Shown here one piece after another: positions 1 through 8,738 of a stretch of 64,000 nucleotides of DNA; the stretch's first letter is position 1, and each line of letters begins with the position of its first letter. Under the pieces are notes generated by a model. The model saw only the letters and a list, made by a program, of their open reading frames with translations, did no database searches and was not told where the DNA came from. This stretch comes from Actinomadura hibisca NBRC 15177. GTDB taxonomy: Bacteria > Actinomycetota > Actinomycetes > Streptosporangiales > Streptosporangiaceae. The translations under genes were made by a program, and so were the position numbers. The stretch is from contig NZ_BCRO01000039.1 in NCBI RefSeq assembly GCF_001552635.1, positions 62,001 through 126,000 on the forward strand, written 5' to 3'.

Positions 1-1985
1 ACGCCCAGGTGTGGCTGGTGCGCGTCGGCCGGGTGCCGCAACTGCTGCTGGACTCCGACGTCGAGGACAACGACCAGGCCGCCCGCGACATCACCGACCG
101 CCTGTACGGCGGCGGCGGCGACCACCGGCTCCTCCAGGAGATGTTGCTCGGCATCGGCGGGGTGCGGGCCATCCGCGCCTACTGCCGCATCACCGGCCAC
201 CCCGCGCCGGAGGTGTTCCACACCAACGAGGGGCACGCCGGGTTCCTCGGCCTGGAGCGCATCCGCGAGCTGATCTCGGAGGAGGGCCTCAGCTTCGACG
301 AGGCGCTGGAGGCCACCCGCGCGTCCACGGTGTTCACCACGCACACGCCCGTCCCGGCGGGCATCGACCGCTTCCCCCGCGAGCTGGTCCACAAGTACTT
401 CGGCGGCGCGAACGAGGAGGCCGAGGTCCCGGTCGAGCGCGTGCTCGACCTGGGCGCCGAGACCTACCCCGACGGCGATCCGACCGTGTTCAACATGGCG
501 GTCATGGGGATGCGCCTCGCGCAGCGCGTGAACGGCGTCTCCAAGCTGCACGGCGCCGTCAGCCGGGAGATGTTCGGCGGCCTGTGGGGCGGCTTCGACA
601 CCGCCGAGGTGCCGGTCGGGTCGATCACCAACGGCGTGCACGCGGGCACCTGGGTGGCCCGCGAGATCCTCGACCTGGCCGCCCGCGAGGTGCCGTCGGT
701 GCTGGAGTCGGGGCACGGCTGGGACGGGGTGCGCGGCGTCCCCGAGCACGAGATCTGGCGGGTGCGCCGCGAGCTGCGCGAACGCCTGGTGCACGAGGCG
801 CGCCGCCGCCTGCGCGAGTCGTGGCGGCAGCGCGGCGCGAGCGCCGCCGAGATCGCCTGGATCGACGACGCGCTCGACCCCGACGTGCTGACCATCGGGT
901 TCGCGCGCCGGGTGCCGTCCTACAAGCGGCTGACGCTGATGATGCGCGACCCCGAGCGGCTGCGCGCGCTGCTGCTGGACCCCGAGCGGCCGGTGCAGAT
1001 CGTCATCGCCGGGAAGGCGCACCCCGCCGACGAGGGCGGCAAGCGCCTGATCCAGGACATCGTGCGGTTCGCCGACGGCGAGGACGTGCGGCACCGCATC
1101 GTGTTCCTGCCCGACTACGACATGGCGCTCGGCCAGTCGCTGGTGCAGGGCTGCGACGTGTGGATGAACAACCCGCTGCGCCCGCTGGAGGCGTGCGGCA
1201 CCTCGGGCATGAAGGCGGCGCTGAACGGCGGGCTCAACCTGTCGATCCGCGACGGCTGGTGGGACGAGTGGGCCGACGGCCAGAACGGCTGGGACGTCCC
1301 GTCCGCCGACGGCCTGGCCGCGCCCGACCGCCGCGACGCGCTGGAGGCCGCCGCGCTCTACGAGCTGGTCGGCGAGCACGTCGCGGTCACCTTCTACGAC
1401 CGCGACTCCTCCGGCCTGCCGCGCCGCTGGCTGGAGATGGTCAAGCACACCATCGCCACGCTCGGCCCGAAGGTGCTGGCCAACCGGATGTTGCGCGACT
1501 ACGTGGAGGACTACTACGTCCCGGCCGCCGTGTCGGGCCGCGCGATGGCCGCCGACTCGCACTCGGGCGCCCGCGCGCTCGCGGCGTGGAAGCAGCGCGT
1601 CGTGAAGGCGTGGCCGGGGGTGGCGGTCGAGCACGTGGAGTCGTCGGGCGAGGAGAGCCCGCACGTCGGGACGGGCCTGCCGGTGCGGGTGGTGGTCGAC
1701 CTGGGCGGCCTGGACCCGGCCGACGTGACGGTGGAGGCCGTCTACGGCCGGGTCGACGACGCCGACGCGCTGGTCGAGCCGTCCTACCTGGAGCTGACCG
1801 GCGGCGAGCCGGTGGAGGACGGCCGGCGGCGCTACGTGGGAGAGATCCCGCTGACGCGCAGCGGGGCGTTCGGCTACAGCGTCCGCGTGGTGCCGCACCA
1901 CGCGGGGCTGGCGGGCCGGGCCGAGATGGGCCTGGTCGCGCTGCCGCCCGCGCCGCACGGGATGACGAACGGCGACCTGCGCTGA
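1..1985 (+). CDS. glgP: Alpha-glucan (glycogen) phosphorylase, 5'-truncated by window edge
   Basis: Phosphorolyses alpha-1,4-glucan to glucose 1-phosphate in the cytoplasm (GT35 family). The reading frame is open from base 3 with no start inside the window, so the N-terminal part (roughly the first fifth of an ~850-residue protein) lies upstream. The motif GTSGMKAALNGG carries the lysine expected to bind pyridoxal phosphate (codon at 1212), and FARRVPSYKR plus the tail after it fit the divergent actinobacterial GlgP/MalP type. The gene ends at a strong hairpin shared with the convergent gene downstream. Seen: motif and length. Known: family reaction. An internal GTG at base 9 could be mistaken for a start, but conserved sequence continues upstream of it. 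Confidence 0.93.
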   Translation, partial: AQVWLVRVGRVPQLLLDSDVEDNDQAARDITDRLYGGGGDHRLLQEMLLGIGGVRAIRAYCRITGHPAPEVFHTNEGHAGFLGLERIRELISEEGLSFDEALEATRASTVFTTHTPVPAGIDRFPRELVHKYFGGANEEAEVPVERVLDLGAETYPDGDPTVFNMAVMGMRLAQRVNGVSKLHGAVSREMFGGLWGGFDTAEVPVGSITNGVHAGTWVAREILDLAAREVPSVLESGHGWDGVRGVPEHEIWRVRRELRERLVHEARRRLRESWRQRGASAAEIAWIDDALDPDVLTIGFARRVPSYKRLTLMMRDPERLRALLLDPERPVQIVIAGKAHPADEGGKRLIQDIVRFADGEDVRHRIVFLPDYDMALGQSLVQGCDVWMNNPLRPLEACGTSGMKAALNGGLNLSIRDGWWDEWADGQNGWDVPSADGLAAPDRRDALEAAALYELVGEHVAVTFYDRDSSGLPRRWLEMVKHTIATLGPKVLANRMLRDYVEDYYVPAAVSGRAMAADSHSGARALAAWKQRVVKAWPGVAVEHVESSGEESPHVGTGLPVRVVVDLGGLDPADVTVEAVYGRVDDADALVEPSYLELTGGEPVEDGRRRYVGEIPLTRSGAFGYSVRVVPHHAGLAGRAEMGLVALPPAPHGMTNGDLR

Positions 1986-1992
1986 CGGGCGG

Positions 1993-2024
1993 GCCCGGGG
2001 GAGCCGAGGGCGGCTCCCCCGGGC
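1993..2024. terminator. Bidirectional hairpin between convergent genes
   Basis: Perfect 13-bp inverted repeat (1993-2005 with 2012-2024) around a 6-base loop, directly after glgP and before the convergent stop at 2025. No T-run follows, as is usual for actinomycete terminators. Confidence 0.7.
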
Positions 2025-2582
2025 TCAGCCCTCGCCGTGCTCGTGCTCGTCGTCCTCGTCGTCGGGCGGCGCGTCGGGGAGCCGCCAGGCGATGATCAGC
2101 GCGGGCAGCGCCGCCACCGTGGCGATCAGCGCGACGAACAGCAGGACCGCCGCCGCGCCCGGCAGCCGCTCGGTGTAGCCCTCGCCCGGCATCAGGCTCA
2201 TGACGGCGGCGAGACAGAGCAGGAGCAGCACGAGCGTGGCGCGGTGCGCGGTGCCGTGGGCGTTGATCCGCTCGGCGGCCTGCCGCTCGTCCAGCAGGTG
2301 CGCGGGCAGGCCCACGGTGCCGCGGGTGGTGACGATGATCCTGCCGTAGGCCCACAGCCCGACCGGCAGGATGACGGCCAGCACCGCGAAGTTGGTGTAC
2401 ATCGCGGCGTCGCTGGGGGCCAGCGCCAGCGACACGCCCGCGTTCGCCCACAGCAGTGCCAGGCAGGCGCCCGCCGTCGCGGCGAGGCGGCGGCGGTGGT
2501 GCCGGGTGAAGGACTCGGCGGGCAGGCGGCTCTCCTCGATGCGACGGAGCTGCTTGGCCTCCCGCGCGTTGCGGGGCTTCAT
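2025..2582 (-). CDS. Four-helix membrane protein of unknown function
   Basis: I do not recognise a named family. The 185-residue protein has a basic N-terminus (residues 1-33), about four membrane segments (near 35-55, 62-80, 115-132 and 140-165) and a very acidic, His-containing tail. It starts 25 bp after the XRE regulator gene and is the last gene of a four-gene minus-strand run (ABC ATPase, permease, XRE, this protein). Small XRE regulators are often paired with a membrane protein of this size, so a role in sensing for the regulator or in the export function is plausible, but that is inference. Confidence 0.75.
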   Translation of the reverse strand: MKPRNAREAKQLRRIEESRLPAESFTRHHRRRLAATAGACLALLWANAGVSLALAPSDAAMYTNFAVLAVILPVGLWAYGRIIVTTRGTVGLPAHLLDERQAAERINAHGTAHRATLVLLLLCLAAVMSLMPGEGYTERLPGAAAVLLFVALIATVAALPALIIAWRLPDAPPDDEDDEHEHGEG

Positions 2583-2607
2583 CGGGACGATCTCCTTCGG
2601 GTGGTGC

Positions 2608-2853
2608 TCAAGCGGTGCTGCCGAGGCGGGGGAACGGCCGCAGCGAGAAGACGACCTCCACCGGCACCTCGAAGTACTCGGCGATGCGCAGGGCGAGGTG
2701 GAGGCTGGGGCTGTACTCGCCCCGTTCGAGGTAACCGACGGTCTGGTAGTGGACGTCCAGGGCCGTCGCCAGCTCGCGGCGGGAGATGCCGCGCTCGGCG
2801 CGCAGCACCGCGATCCGGTTGTGGACGTGTTCTTTGTCGGAGGACACCGGCAC
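2608..2853 (-). CDS. Small XRE-family helix-turn-helix regulator
   Basis: An 81-residue DNA-binding protein. Residues 11-66 form a helix-turn-helix with the pattern RAERGISRRELATALDVH and a following YLERGEYSPSL recognition region, typical of the compact XRE regulators consisting of little more than the HTH. It lies 12 bp after the ABC permease gene and 25 bp before the membrane protein gene, so the four genes are probably co-transcribed and it may control this operon. No sensor domain is present. Confidence 0.88.
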   Translation of the reverse strand: MPVSSDKEHVHNRIAVLRAERGISRRELATALDVHYQTVGYLERGEYSPSLHLALRIAEYFEVPVEVVFSLRPFPRLGSTA

Positions 2854-2865
2854 AGTCTCCCGGAA

Positions 2866-3753
2866 TCAGTACGCGCGCCGGACGGCGCTGTGCCGCCGCC
2901 GCTCGGCCAGCCGGGAGCCGGACTCGCGGCGCGTCATGCGCTGGAGCAGCCACGGCGCGAGCAGCAGCCCGGCCACCGCCCACAACGACATCACCCCGGC
3001 GGCCTCCCACAACCGCCAGCTCCCGCCGATCTCGGCGGCCAGCATCGAGTCGGGCAGGAACACCGACCGCAGGCCGAGGCCCTGCCAGTACAGCGGGAAC
3101 GCCTGCGCGACCCACTGCGCCGGCTGCGGCAGCGCGGTGATCGGGAACAGCACGCCCGAGATCACCATCAGGCCCATCATGGCCAGCGACAGCGCGGCGG
3201 CGGCGTTGCGGGCGTCGCGCACCACCGCGCCCAGCGCCGCGCCGATCGGCGCGACCGACAGGGTGCCGAGCGCCAGCACCCAGGCCAGGGTGAGCCAGTC
3301 GCCCGGCGCGGTGGGCAGGGTCAGCTCGGTGAACGCGAGCCCGGCCGCCAGCATCAGCACGACGTAGGTGGCGATCTGCCCCAGCACCGAGACCGTGCGG
3401 CCGACCAGGTAGGCGGTCATGCCGCCGGGCAGGGCGCGCAGCCGCAGGAGCGCGCCCTCCTCGCGGTCGGCGGTGATGCCGAGCGCGAGGTTCATCAGGG
3501 CCGCCGAGAACACGCAGTAGGCGACGAACCTGGCGGTCATCAGCACGGCCTTGGACGCGCCGGTGCCGGGGACCGTGCCGTGGCCCTGCCAGCCGACGAG
3601 CGCCACCAGCATCACCACCGCGCCGACGGGGCCGGTCAGCAGCTCGCGGCGGTCGCGGGCGAACTGGAGGTACTCGGTGCGTCCCCGGCGCAGGCCGGTC
3701 CTGAGGACGGTGGTGTTCACGCTGGGCCTCTCTCGGGTGGTCGGGGCGCTCAT
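2866..3753 (-). CDS. ABC-2 type transporter permease
   Basis: Membrane half of an ABC exporter. The 295-residue protein has a cytoplasmic N-terminus and about six membrane segments, with the ABC-2 pattern of a cytoplasmic region (TADREEGALLRLRALP) after the second helix. The ATG at 3753 overlaps the stop of the ATPase gene by 4 bp (ATGA), which fixes the start and shows translational coupling. Substrate unknown; the pair resembles drug or lipid exporters (DrrB-like). Confidence 0.9.
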   Translation of the reverse strand: MSAPTTRERPSVNTTVLRTGLRRGRTEYLQFARDRRELLTGPVGAVVMLVALVGWQGHGTVPGTGASKAVLMTARFVAYCVFSAALMNLALGITADREEGALLRLRALPGGMTAYLVGRTVSVLGQIATYVVLMLAAGLAFTELTLPTAPGDWLTLAWVLALGTLSVAPIGAALGAVVRDARNAAAALSLAMMGLMVISGVLFPITALPQPAQWVAQAFPLYWQGLGLRSVFLPDSMLAAEIGGSWRLWEAAGVMSLWAVAGLLLAPWLLQRMTRRESGSRLAERRRHSAVRRAY

Positions 3754-4625
3754 GCCGCCGCTTTGACGGGCTCGGTGTCGTCGGCGGTGCGGGTCAGGTC
3801 GAGGTAGCTCTCCTCCAGCGACGGGCGGTGCACCTCCAGGCCCGGCACCGGGCCGCCGAAGCGGCGGTGCAGCTCCCACACCAGCGCGGACGGGTCGGGG
3901 GTACGGGCCTCGCGGGGTGCGCCGTCCTCGGTCCAGCGCACCCGCGACCCGGCGCGCGCGAACGCCGCCAGGTCGCGGGGCGTGCCGGTGACGGCGACCC
4001 GGCAGCCCGCCAGGATCGCGATGCGGTCGGCGAGCCGTTCGGCCTCGGCGAGGTCGTGGGTGGTGAGCAGGATCGTCATGCCGTCCTCGCGGGCGAGGCG
4101 CTCGATCAGGTCGTGGAACTCGCGGCGGGCGCGCGGGTCGAAGCCGGTGGTGGGCTCGTCCAGGAACAGCAGCTCGGGGCGGCCGACCAGGCCGAGCGCG
4201 ACGTCGAGGCGGCGGCGCTGCCCGCCCGACAGGTCGCGGATCGTCTTGCCCGCCTGCTCGGTCAGGCCGAGGGCGGCGAGCAGTTCGTCGGGGTCGTGCG
4301 GGCGCGGATGGAACTCGGCGAGGTGGGCCAGGAGCTGCCGCACCTTCCAGCGCGGGTGGTCGCGCCAGTCCTGGAGCACGATGCCGAGCCGCGCCCGCCA
4401 GGCCGCGCCGCCCTCGTCGGGGTCGGCGCCCAGCACCGCGACCTCGCCGGAGGAGCGGCGGCGGAAGCCCTCCAGGATCTCGATCGTGGTGGTCTTGCCC
4501 GCGCCGTTGGGGCCGAGCAGCGCGAACACCCCGCCCGCCGGGACGTCCAGGTCGACCCCGCGCAGGACCTCGGCGCGGCCGTAGCGCATGCGCAGGTCGC
4601 GGGTCCGGATGGCCGGGTCTGTCAT
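3750..4625 (-). CDS. ABC transporter ATP-binding protein
   Basis: Energises the adjacent ABC-2 permease. The 291-residue protein contains Walker A (GPNGAGKTT), signature LSGGQRRRLDVAL, Walker B LLFLDEPTTGFD and switch histidine TTHD, in DrrA/CcmA order, followed by a C-terminal domain of about 80 residues. The start at 4625 is preceded by an AAGGGGG ribosome-binding site. It is the first gene of the minus-strand operon and is divergent from a histidine kinase gene, with 117 bp between them. Confidence 0.93.
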   Translation of the reverse strand: MTDPAIRTRDLRMRYGRAEVLRGVDLDVPAGGVFALLGPNGAGKTTTIEILEGFRRRSSGEVAVLGADPDEGGAAWRARLGIVLQDWRDHPRWKVRQLLAHLAEFHPRPHDPDELLAALGLTEQAGKTIRDLSGGQRRRLDVALGLVGRPELLFLDEPTTGFDPRARREFHDLIERLAREDGMTILLTTHDLAEAERLADRIAILAGCRVAVTGTPRDLAAFARAGSRVRWTEDGAPREARTPDPSALVWELHRRFGGPVPGLEVHRPSLEESYLDLTRTADDTEPVKAAA

Positions 4626-4653
4626 GGTTCCCCCTTGTAGCGGGCGTCCGACT

Positions 4654-4678
4654 TTTCGCTGTAGCCCTGCTTTCGCTG
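4654..4678. promoter_or_regulatory. Direct repeat in divergent promoter region
   Basis: Octamer TTTCGCTG occurs at 4654-4661 and again at 4671-4678 (17-bp period), between the ABC operon and the histidine kinase. It is a candidate binding site for the XRE regulator or a response regulator. No direct support beyond the repeat and position. Confidence 0.35.
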
Positions 4679-4742
4679 ATAGTAGGTGTACTACATCTCG
4701 TCGCAGGGATGCAAGAGATCGTTCTGCTGGCAGGATGGGCGC

Positions 4743-5948
4743 GTGCGTTTCCGGAACCCCCCGCTCCGCCTGCTGCACGGCCGCGCCGCCGACGCCGCGC
4801 TCGCCGCCGGGCTGCTGGTGTTCGTGCTGGCCAGCACGTTCGCCATACCGTCGGACGCCCGCTACGGCAGCTCCTCCTCCCCGGCCGTCGGCGTGCTGCT
4901 GACGGTGGTGACGTGCGCGGCGCTGGTCTGGCGGCGCGACCGTCCGGTGGCCGTGGGGCTGTTCACCGGCCTGACCTGCACGGTCTACTACCCGCTGTCC
5001 GAGCCGGACGGGCCGCTGGCGGTGGCCTACGTGATCGCGCTCTACAGCGTCGCGGCGGCCGGGCGGCTGGCCGTGGCCGCGCTGCTCGGCCTGATCGCGG
5101 TGGCGGGCACCTACTACGGCGAGGAGCACACCGGCGTCAACCACCTGGAGGACGCCGGGTTGTACCTGCTGGCCGGGTGGCTGGTCGCGGTGGTGGCGGT
5201 CGGCGCGGTCATGCACAACCGCCGCGCCTACCTGCGCGAGGCCGAGCGGCGGCTGGCCGAGGCCGAGCGGGGCCGCGCCGAGGCGGCCCGGCGGCAGGTG
5301 ACCGAGGAGCGGCTGCGCATCGCCCGCGACCTGCACGACGTGCTCGGCCACCACATCTCGCTGATCAACGTGCAGGCCGCCGCCGCGCTGCACGGCCTGC
5401 ACCGCGACCCGTCGGCCGCCGAGTCCGCGCTCACCGCGATCAAGGGGGCGAGCAAGGAGACGTTGCGCGAGCTGCGCGCCACGCTCGGCGTGTTGCGCCA
5501 GGTGGACGAGGAGGACCCGGCTCCGGCGGCGGGCCTCGCCCGGCTCGGCGACCTGGCCTCGGGCGCGATCGCGGCGGGTCTCGCGGTGCGGGTGGAGCAG
5601 GACGGCGCGGCCCCGCCGTCCGGCCTGTCCGCCGACGCCGACCTGGCCGCCTACCGCGTCGTTCAGGAGTCGCTGACCAACATCACCCGCCACTCCGACG
5701 CCGCCACCGCGCTGGTGCGCGTGCGCCGCGCGGGCGACACGGTGATCGTGGAGGTGGAGGACGACGGCGCGCCGCTGGGCGAGGCGACCGCCGGGAGCGG
5801 CACCGGCCTGCGCGGGATGCGCGAACGCGTCACCGCCCTGGGCGGCGAGCTGACGGCGGGGCCACGGCCCGAAGGCGGCTTCGCCGTCCGAGCCGTGTTT
5901 ATCGGAGCTCTGGCCCAACGGGACTCGCCTGGCGGCTCGCCCCGCTGA
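4743..5948 (+). CDS. NarL/DesK-type sensor histidine kinase
   Basis: Membrane sensor kinase of the HisKA_3 class. GTG at 4743 is chosen because an AGGATG-like ribosome site precedes it and the protein then starts VRFRNPPLRLL; an upstream ATG at 4686 lacks one. About five N-terminal membrane segments lead into a coiled coil, the phosphoacceptor box (RIARDLHDVLGHHIS) and the ATPase domain (VVQESLTNITRHS, GTGLRGMRERV). No response regulator gene follows, although such kinases are nearly always paired. The last ~15 codons (after AVRAVF) use unusual codons and run into a structured repeat-like element, suggesting the end was replaced. Confidence 0.88.
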   Translation: MRFRNPPLRLLHGRAADAALAAGLLVFVLASTFAIPSDARYGSSSSPAVGVLLTVVTCAALVWRRDRPVAVGLFTGLTCTVYYPLSEPDGPLAVAYVIALYSVAAAGRLAVAALLGLIAVAGTYYGEEHTGVNHLEDAGLYLLAGWLVAVVAVGAVMHNRRAYLREAERRLAEAERGRAEAARRQVTEERLRIARDLHDVLGHHISLINVQAAAALHGLHRDPSAAESALTAIKGASKETLRELRATLGVLRQVDEEDPAPAAGLARLGDLASGAIAAGLAVRVEQDGAAPPSGLSADADLAAYRVVQESLTNITRHSDAATALVRVRRAGDTVIVEVEDDGAPLGEATAGSGTGLRGMRERVTALGGELTAGPRPEGGFAVRAVFIGALAQRDSPGGSPR

Positions 5949-6026
5949 CCAGCGCTTGGCGAGTGCCACATCGCTTCGCGATCTGTCCGGGCGGGGCTCG
6001 CCTCCGGCTTTGCCCCGCCCGGACAG
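5923..6026. repeat. Structured inverted-repeat element after histidine kinase gene
   Basis: Three inverted repeats lie in about 105 bp: 7-bp arms at 5923-5929/5958-5964, 5-bp arms at 5970-5974/5978-5982, and a perfect 15-bp stem at 5983-5997/6012-6026 with a 14-base loop. The first arm lies inside the 3' end of the kinase gene. It may serve as a terminator, but it looks like an extragenic palindromic repeat that moved in. No second copy was seen in this window. Confidence 0.55.
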
Positions 6027-6063
6027 TTAGTCACTCGCGCGACGGCTGGGGTCGTTGGGTGCC

Positions 6064-7194
6064 TTAGTTCTTGAACAGGCCCGCGACGAACTTGGTGGTG
6101 TCGGGCAGGGAGGCGGCCATCGTGCCGCTGTGGTCGGCGCCCGCGTACGCCTTGAACGTCAGCGGCGCGCGGCGGAGCTTGAGGTCGGCGACCAGCTTGA
6201 GGGTCAGCGGGATCGGCACGGTGGTGTCCACCATGCCCTGCGCGATGTAGAACGGCTTGCCGTAGCCGGTCAGCGGCACCTCCAGCACGTTGCGCAGTTC
6301 CTGGAAGAAGCGCGCGTCGAACAACGACCGGTTGAGCAGCTTGCCGATCCCGACACCCTTGGTGCGGTTCACCATGTCGGCATAGCAGAGGTTCTCCGCG
6401 TCGGCCACGACCTGCTTGCCGAGCGGCGTCAGATACCTGTCCAGGTCGAGACCCGGCCGGGCCGCCCGGACGCCCGCCAGGATGTAGGCCGTGTAGGCGG
6501 TCAGGTCCGGCAGCGGCAGGTCGGGGATGTACGGCCCGGCCAGCGCCACCATGCTCTCCAGGTTGGAGGGCGGGCCGGTCGCCACCGCGCCCCGGAAGTC
6601 CAGGTCGGGCGCGTACTTGGGGGCGAGCGCGGCGGTGAACAGCGCCGCGTGGCCGCCCTGCGACTGGCCGATCGCGACCCACTTGGCGGCCAGCGACCGG
6701 TTGACCGAGCGGGCGGCGCGCACGATGTCGGCGGCCGAGTAGGCGGCGGTGCGGCCGTCCAGGTAGGGGTGCACGCCCGGCGTGCCGAGGCCCACGTAGT
6801 CGCTGGACACGATGGCGTAGCCGCGCGCCATCCACTGGGTGAGGTAGGTGACGTCGCGCTCGGACCGCCCGGCGGTGGACGGCGCGCAGGCGTCGCCGAG
6901 GCCGACCGTGCCGTGCGTCCACGACACGACCGGCCAGCCGCCGCGCGGCGGCGTCCCCTTGGGCACGAAGATCGCGCCGCTGCTCAGCGCGGGTTTGCCG
7001 CCGGGACCGGTGGAGCTGTAGACGACGCGGTGCGCCGCGCCGCTGCCCGGCAACCACAGGTTCGCGGGCAGCGGCGTCACCGACACCACCGTGCCCGCCT
7101 TCTGCGGCACCGCCCGCCGTGGCGCGGCCTGGGCGGGCGAGGCGAGCGGGACGGCGGCCAGTACGGCACAACCCAGGGCGAACATCCGGCGCAC
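6064..7194 (-). CDS. Secreted lipase/esterase (alpha/beta hydrolase, LIP family)
   Basis: Exported serine hydrolase, probably acting on lipids or esters outside the cell. The GTG at 7194 is preceded by a GGAGG site with 5-base spacing and gives a Sec signal peptide (RRMF core, cleavage near SPAQA-AP). The nucleophile elbow GQSQGG, the acid in GMVDTTVP and the histidine in GADHSGT form the triad in the order of secretory triacylglycerol lipases (LIP family). Mature length ~350 fits the family. Transcribed alone, with the preceding gene on the same strand 90 bp upstream. Confidence 0.88.
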   Translation of the reverse strand: MRRMFALGCAVLAAVPLASPAQAAPRRAVPQKAGTVVSVTPLPANLWLPGSGAAHRVVYSSTGPGGKPALSSGAIFVPKGTPPRGGWPVVSWTHGTVGLGDACAPSTAGRSERDVTYLTQWMARGYAIVSSDYVGLGTPGVHPYLDGRTAAYSAADIVRAARSVNRSLAAKWVAIGQSQGGHAALFTAALAPKYAPDLDFRGAVATGPPSNLESMVALAGPYIPDLPLPDLTAYTAYILAGVRAARPGLDLDRYLTPLGKQVVADAENLCYADMVNRTKGVGIGKLLNRSLFDARFFQELRNVLEVPLTGYGKPFYIAQGMVDTTVPIPLTLKLVADLKLRRAPLTFKAYAGADHSGTMAASLPDTTKFVAGLFKN

Positions 7195-7284
7195 GGCGAC
7201 CTCCAAGATCACGGTCACCCTAGACCGGGGAACATGCCCGCGATAAGAGCCGTGTCCGAATCGTGCCACCCCGGCGGCGGCGTC

Positions 7285-8145
7285 CTAGGCCAGCACCGAG
7301 CCGAGACAGCGCAGATCGTCGGCCGACAGGGCCGTCATGCGGGCGATCCTCCCGGTGAGGCCGGGGCAGGCGCGGTTCACCTTCGTGCTCTGGGCGGGCG
7401 TCAGGTCCCGGCAGCCCAGTTCCACGAGGGCGTCGCCGTCGAGGCGAGGGGTGCAGAGGACCGACAGCCTGAGCCCGGAGGTGACGTGAACGGACTTCCT
7501 GGCCTGCGTCCTCGGTCCCGAAAGCGCGAGGGCCGAGCCCGGGGGAGAGCCCTTCTCGTTCGCGAGGATCAAGCCCCTCGACCCGGGGGACCACAGGGGC
7601 CGCCCGGACGCGTCGCTCTGCCCCTTGCCGGTCACGTCCCGCGCCCGGTCGAGGAACGCCAGCACCGACGTCCCCGCCGGGAGCAGCCGGCGGATCTTCT
7701 CGATCGACGTGGTCGGGCCGGTGCCGACGGCGATGGTCTCGCCCGCGCTTCCGCCGCCCCGGAGCGTCCGGGTGACGCGGACCTCCACCAGCGCCCTGTC
7801 GGGGAAGGCGCTCGGTCGCGCGTCGTGGGCGGCGGGGAGGGGCGCGAGGCGCACCACCGTCCCGAGCACCACGCGCGCGGATTCGACGTCCCCGCCTCGT
7901 TCCCGGGCCCCGGCCGGCGTCTGCGAGTCGGACAGATGGGACGTCGTCCCCTGCCCGGGAAGCGCCTGGGGCACGACCACGGCGGCGGCGACGGCCGCGG
8001 CCGTCACCGTCACGGCGGCCGCGCGGCGGCGACGGCGCACCCGGCGACCGCCCGCCTCGGCCCGCGCGGCGAGACCGTCCCGCGGGGACGGCGCGCCGCC
8101 GTGTTCGGCCAGCGTCTCGCGCAACTCCTGCTCGCTGTACGGCAC
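7285..8145 (-). CDS. Membrane-anchored protein paired with ECF sigma factor
   Basis: No family recognised with certainty. The 286-residue protein has a cytoplasmic N-terminus (~35 residues, Arg-rich stop signal), one membrane helix (near 38-60) and an outer domain of ~220 residues with three cysteines near its C-terminus. It begins 3 bp after the sigma factor stop, with a GTG start. The position is that of an anti-sigma factor, yet no zinc motif (HxxxCxxC) is present; it may be a CU044-like partner or a secreted-domain effector. Role as sigma regulator is inference. Confidence 0.7.
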   Translation of the reverse strand: MPYSEQELRETLAEHGGAPSPRDGLAARAEAGGRRVRRRRRAAAVTVTAAAVAAAVVVPQALPGQGTTSHLSDSQTPAGARERGGDVESARVVLGTVVRLAPLPAAHDARPSAFPDRALVEVRVTRTLRGGGSAGETIAVGTGPTTSIEKIRRLLPAGTSVLAFLDRARDVTGKGQSDASGRPLWSPGSRGLILANEKGSPPGSALALSGPRTQARKSVHVTSGLRLSVLCTPRLDGDALVELGCRDLTPAQSTKVNRACPGLTGRIARMTALSADDLRCLGSVLA

Positions 8146-8148
8146 CGC

Positions 8149-8652
8149 TCAGCTCTCCTTTCGCACGGGGGCGAGCGACGGATCGACGCGCAGCTTGGCC
8201 AGCGCCCGGCTGATCTGGCTGCGCACCGTCACCGGCGAGCAGCCCAGGATCTCGGCGATGGCGGCGTGCTCCAGGTCGGCGAAGTAGCGCAGCACGACCG
8301 CCGCGCGCTCCCGCCGTCCCAGCCTGGCCAGCGCCTCCCACAGGACCTCGCGGTGCTCCGCGCCGGCCGCCGCGGGAGCGGGCCGGTCGGGCAACTGCCC
8401 GGTCGGCACCTCGGCGCGCCAGCGCCGCCGCCACCAGGAGGCGTGCGTGTTGACCAGGATCCGGTACACGTAGGGATCGGGATCGGCGCCGATCCGCCGC
8501 CACGCCAGCCACGCCTTGGTCAGCGCGGTCTGCACCAGGTCCTCGGCGGTCGCCCAGTCCCGGCACAGCAGGTAGGCGGTGCGCAGCAGCCGCGCCGACC
8601 GCTGCGCGGTGTACTCCCCGAAGTCGGGCCCGTCCGCCTTGCCGTCCGTCAT
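8149..8652 (-). CDS. SigE-family ECF RNA polymerase sigma factor
   Basis: A 167-residue group-4 sigma factor. Region 2 (RTAYLLCRDWATAEDLVQTA) and region 4 (AVVLRYFADLEHAAIAEIL with VTVRSQISRAL recognition helix) are complete. The ATG at 8652 is preferred over an in-frame upstream start because GGAG-like bases precede it and the protein then has the usual short N-terminus. Co-transcribed with the membrane-anchored gene downstream (3-bp gap); divergent from the D-aminopeptidase gene. Confidence 0.92.
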   Translation of the reverse strand: MTDGKADGPDFGEYTAQRSARLLRTAYLLCRDWATAEDLVQTALTKAWLAWRRIGADPDPYVYRILVNTHASWWRRRWRAEVPTGQLPDRPAPAAAGAEHREVLWEALARLGRRERAAVVLRYFADLEHAAIAEILGCSPVTVRSQISRALAKLRVDPSLAPVRKES

Positions 8653-8738
8653 GCACGCTCCTCGTCGTGTCGCTCGCGGACTACTACCGCCGAGACGGCC
8701 CGGAACGTTGCGTCCGAAGCCGGGCATTATCGGGTGGC

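Noticed and set aside
4686..4742. Upstream ATG start for the histidine kinase
   Set aside because: Adds 19 residues with no ribosome site and unlike the family N-terminus; GTG at 4743 is better supported.
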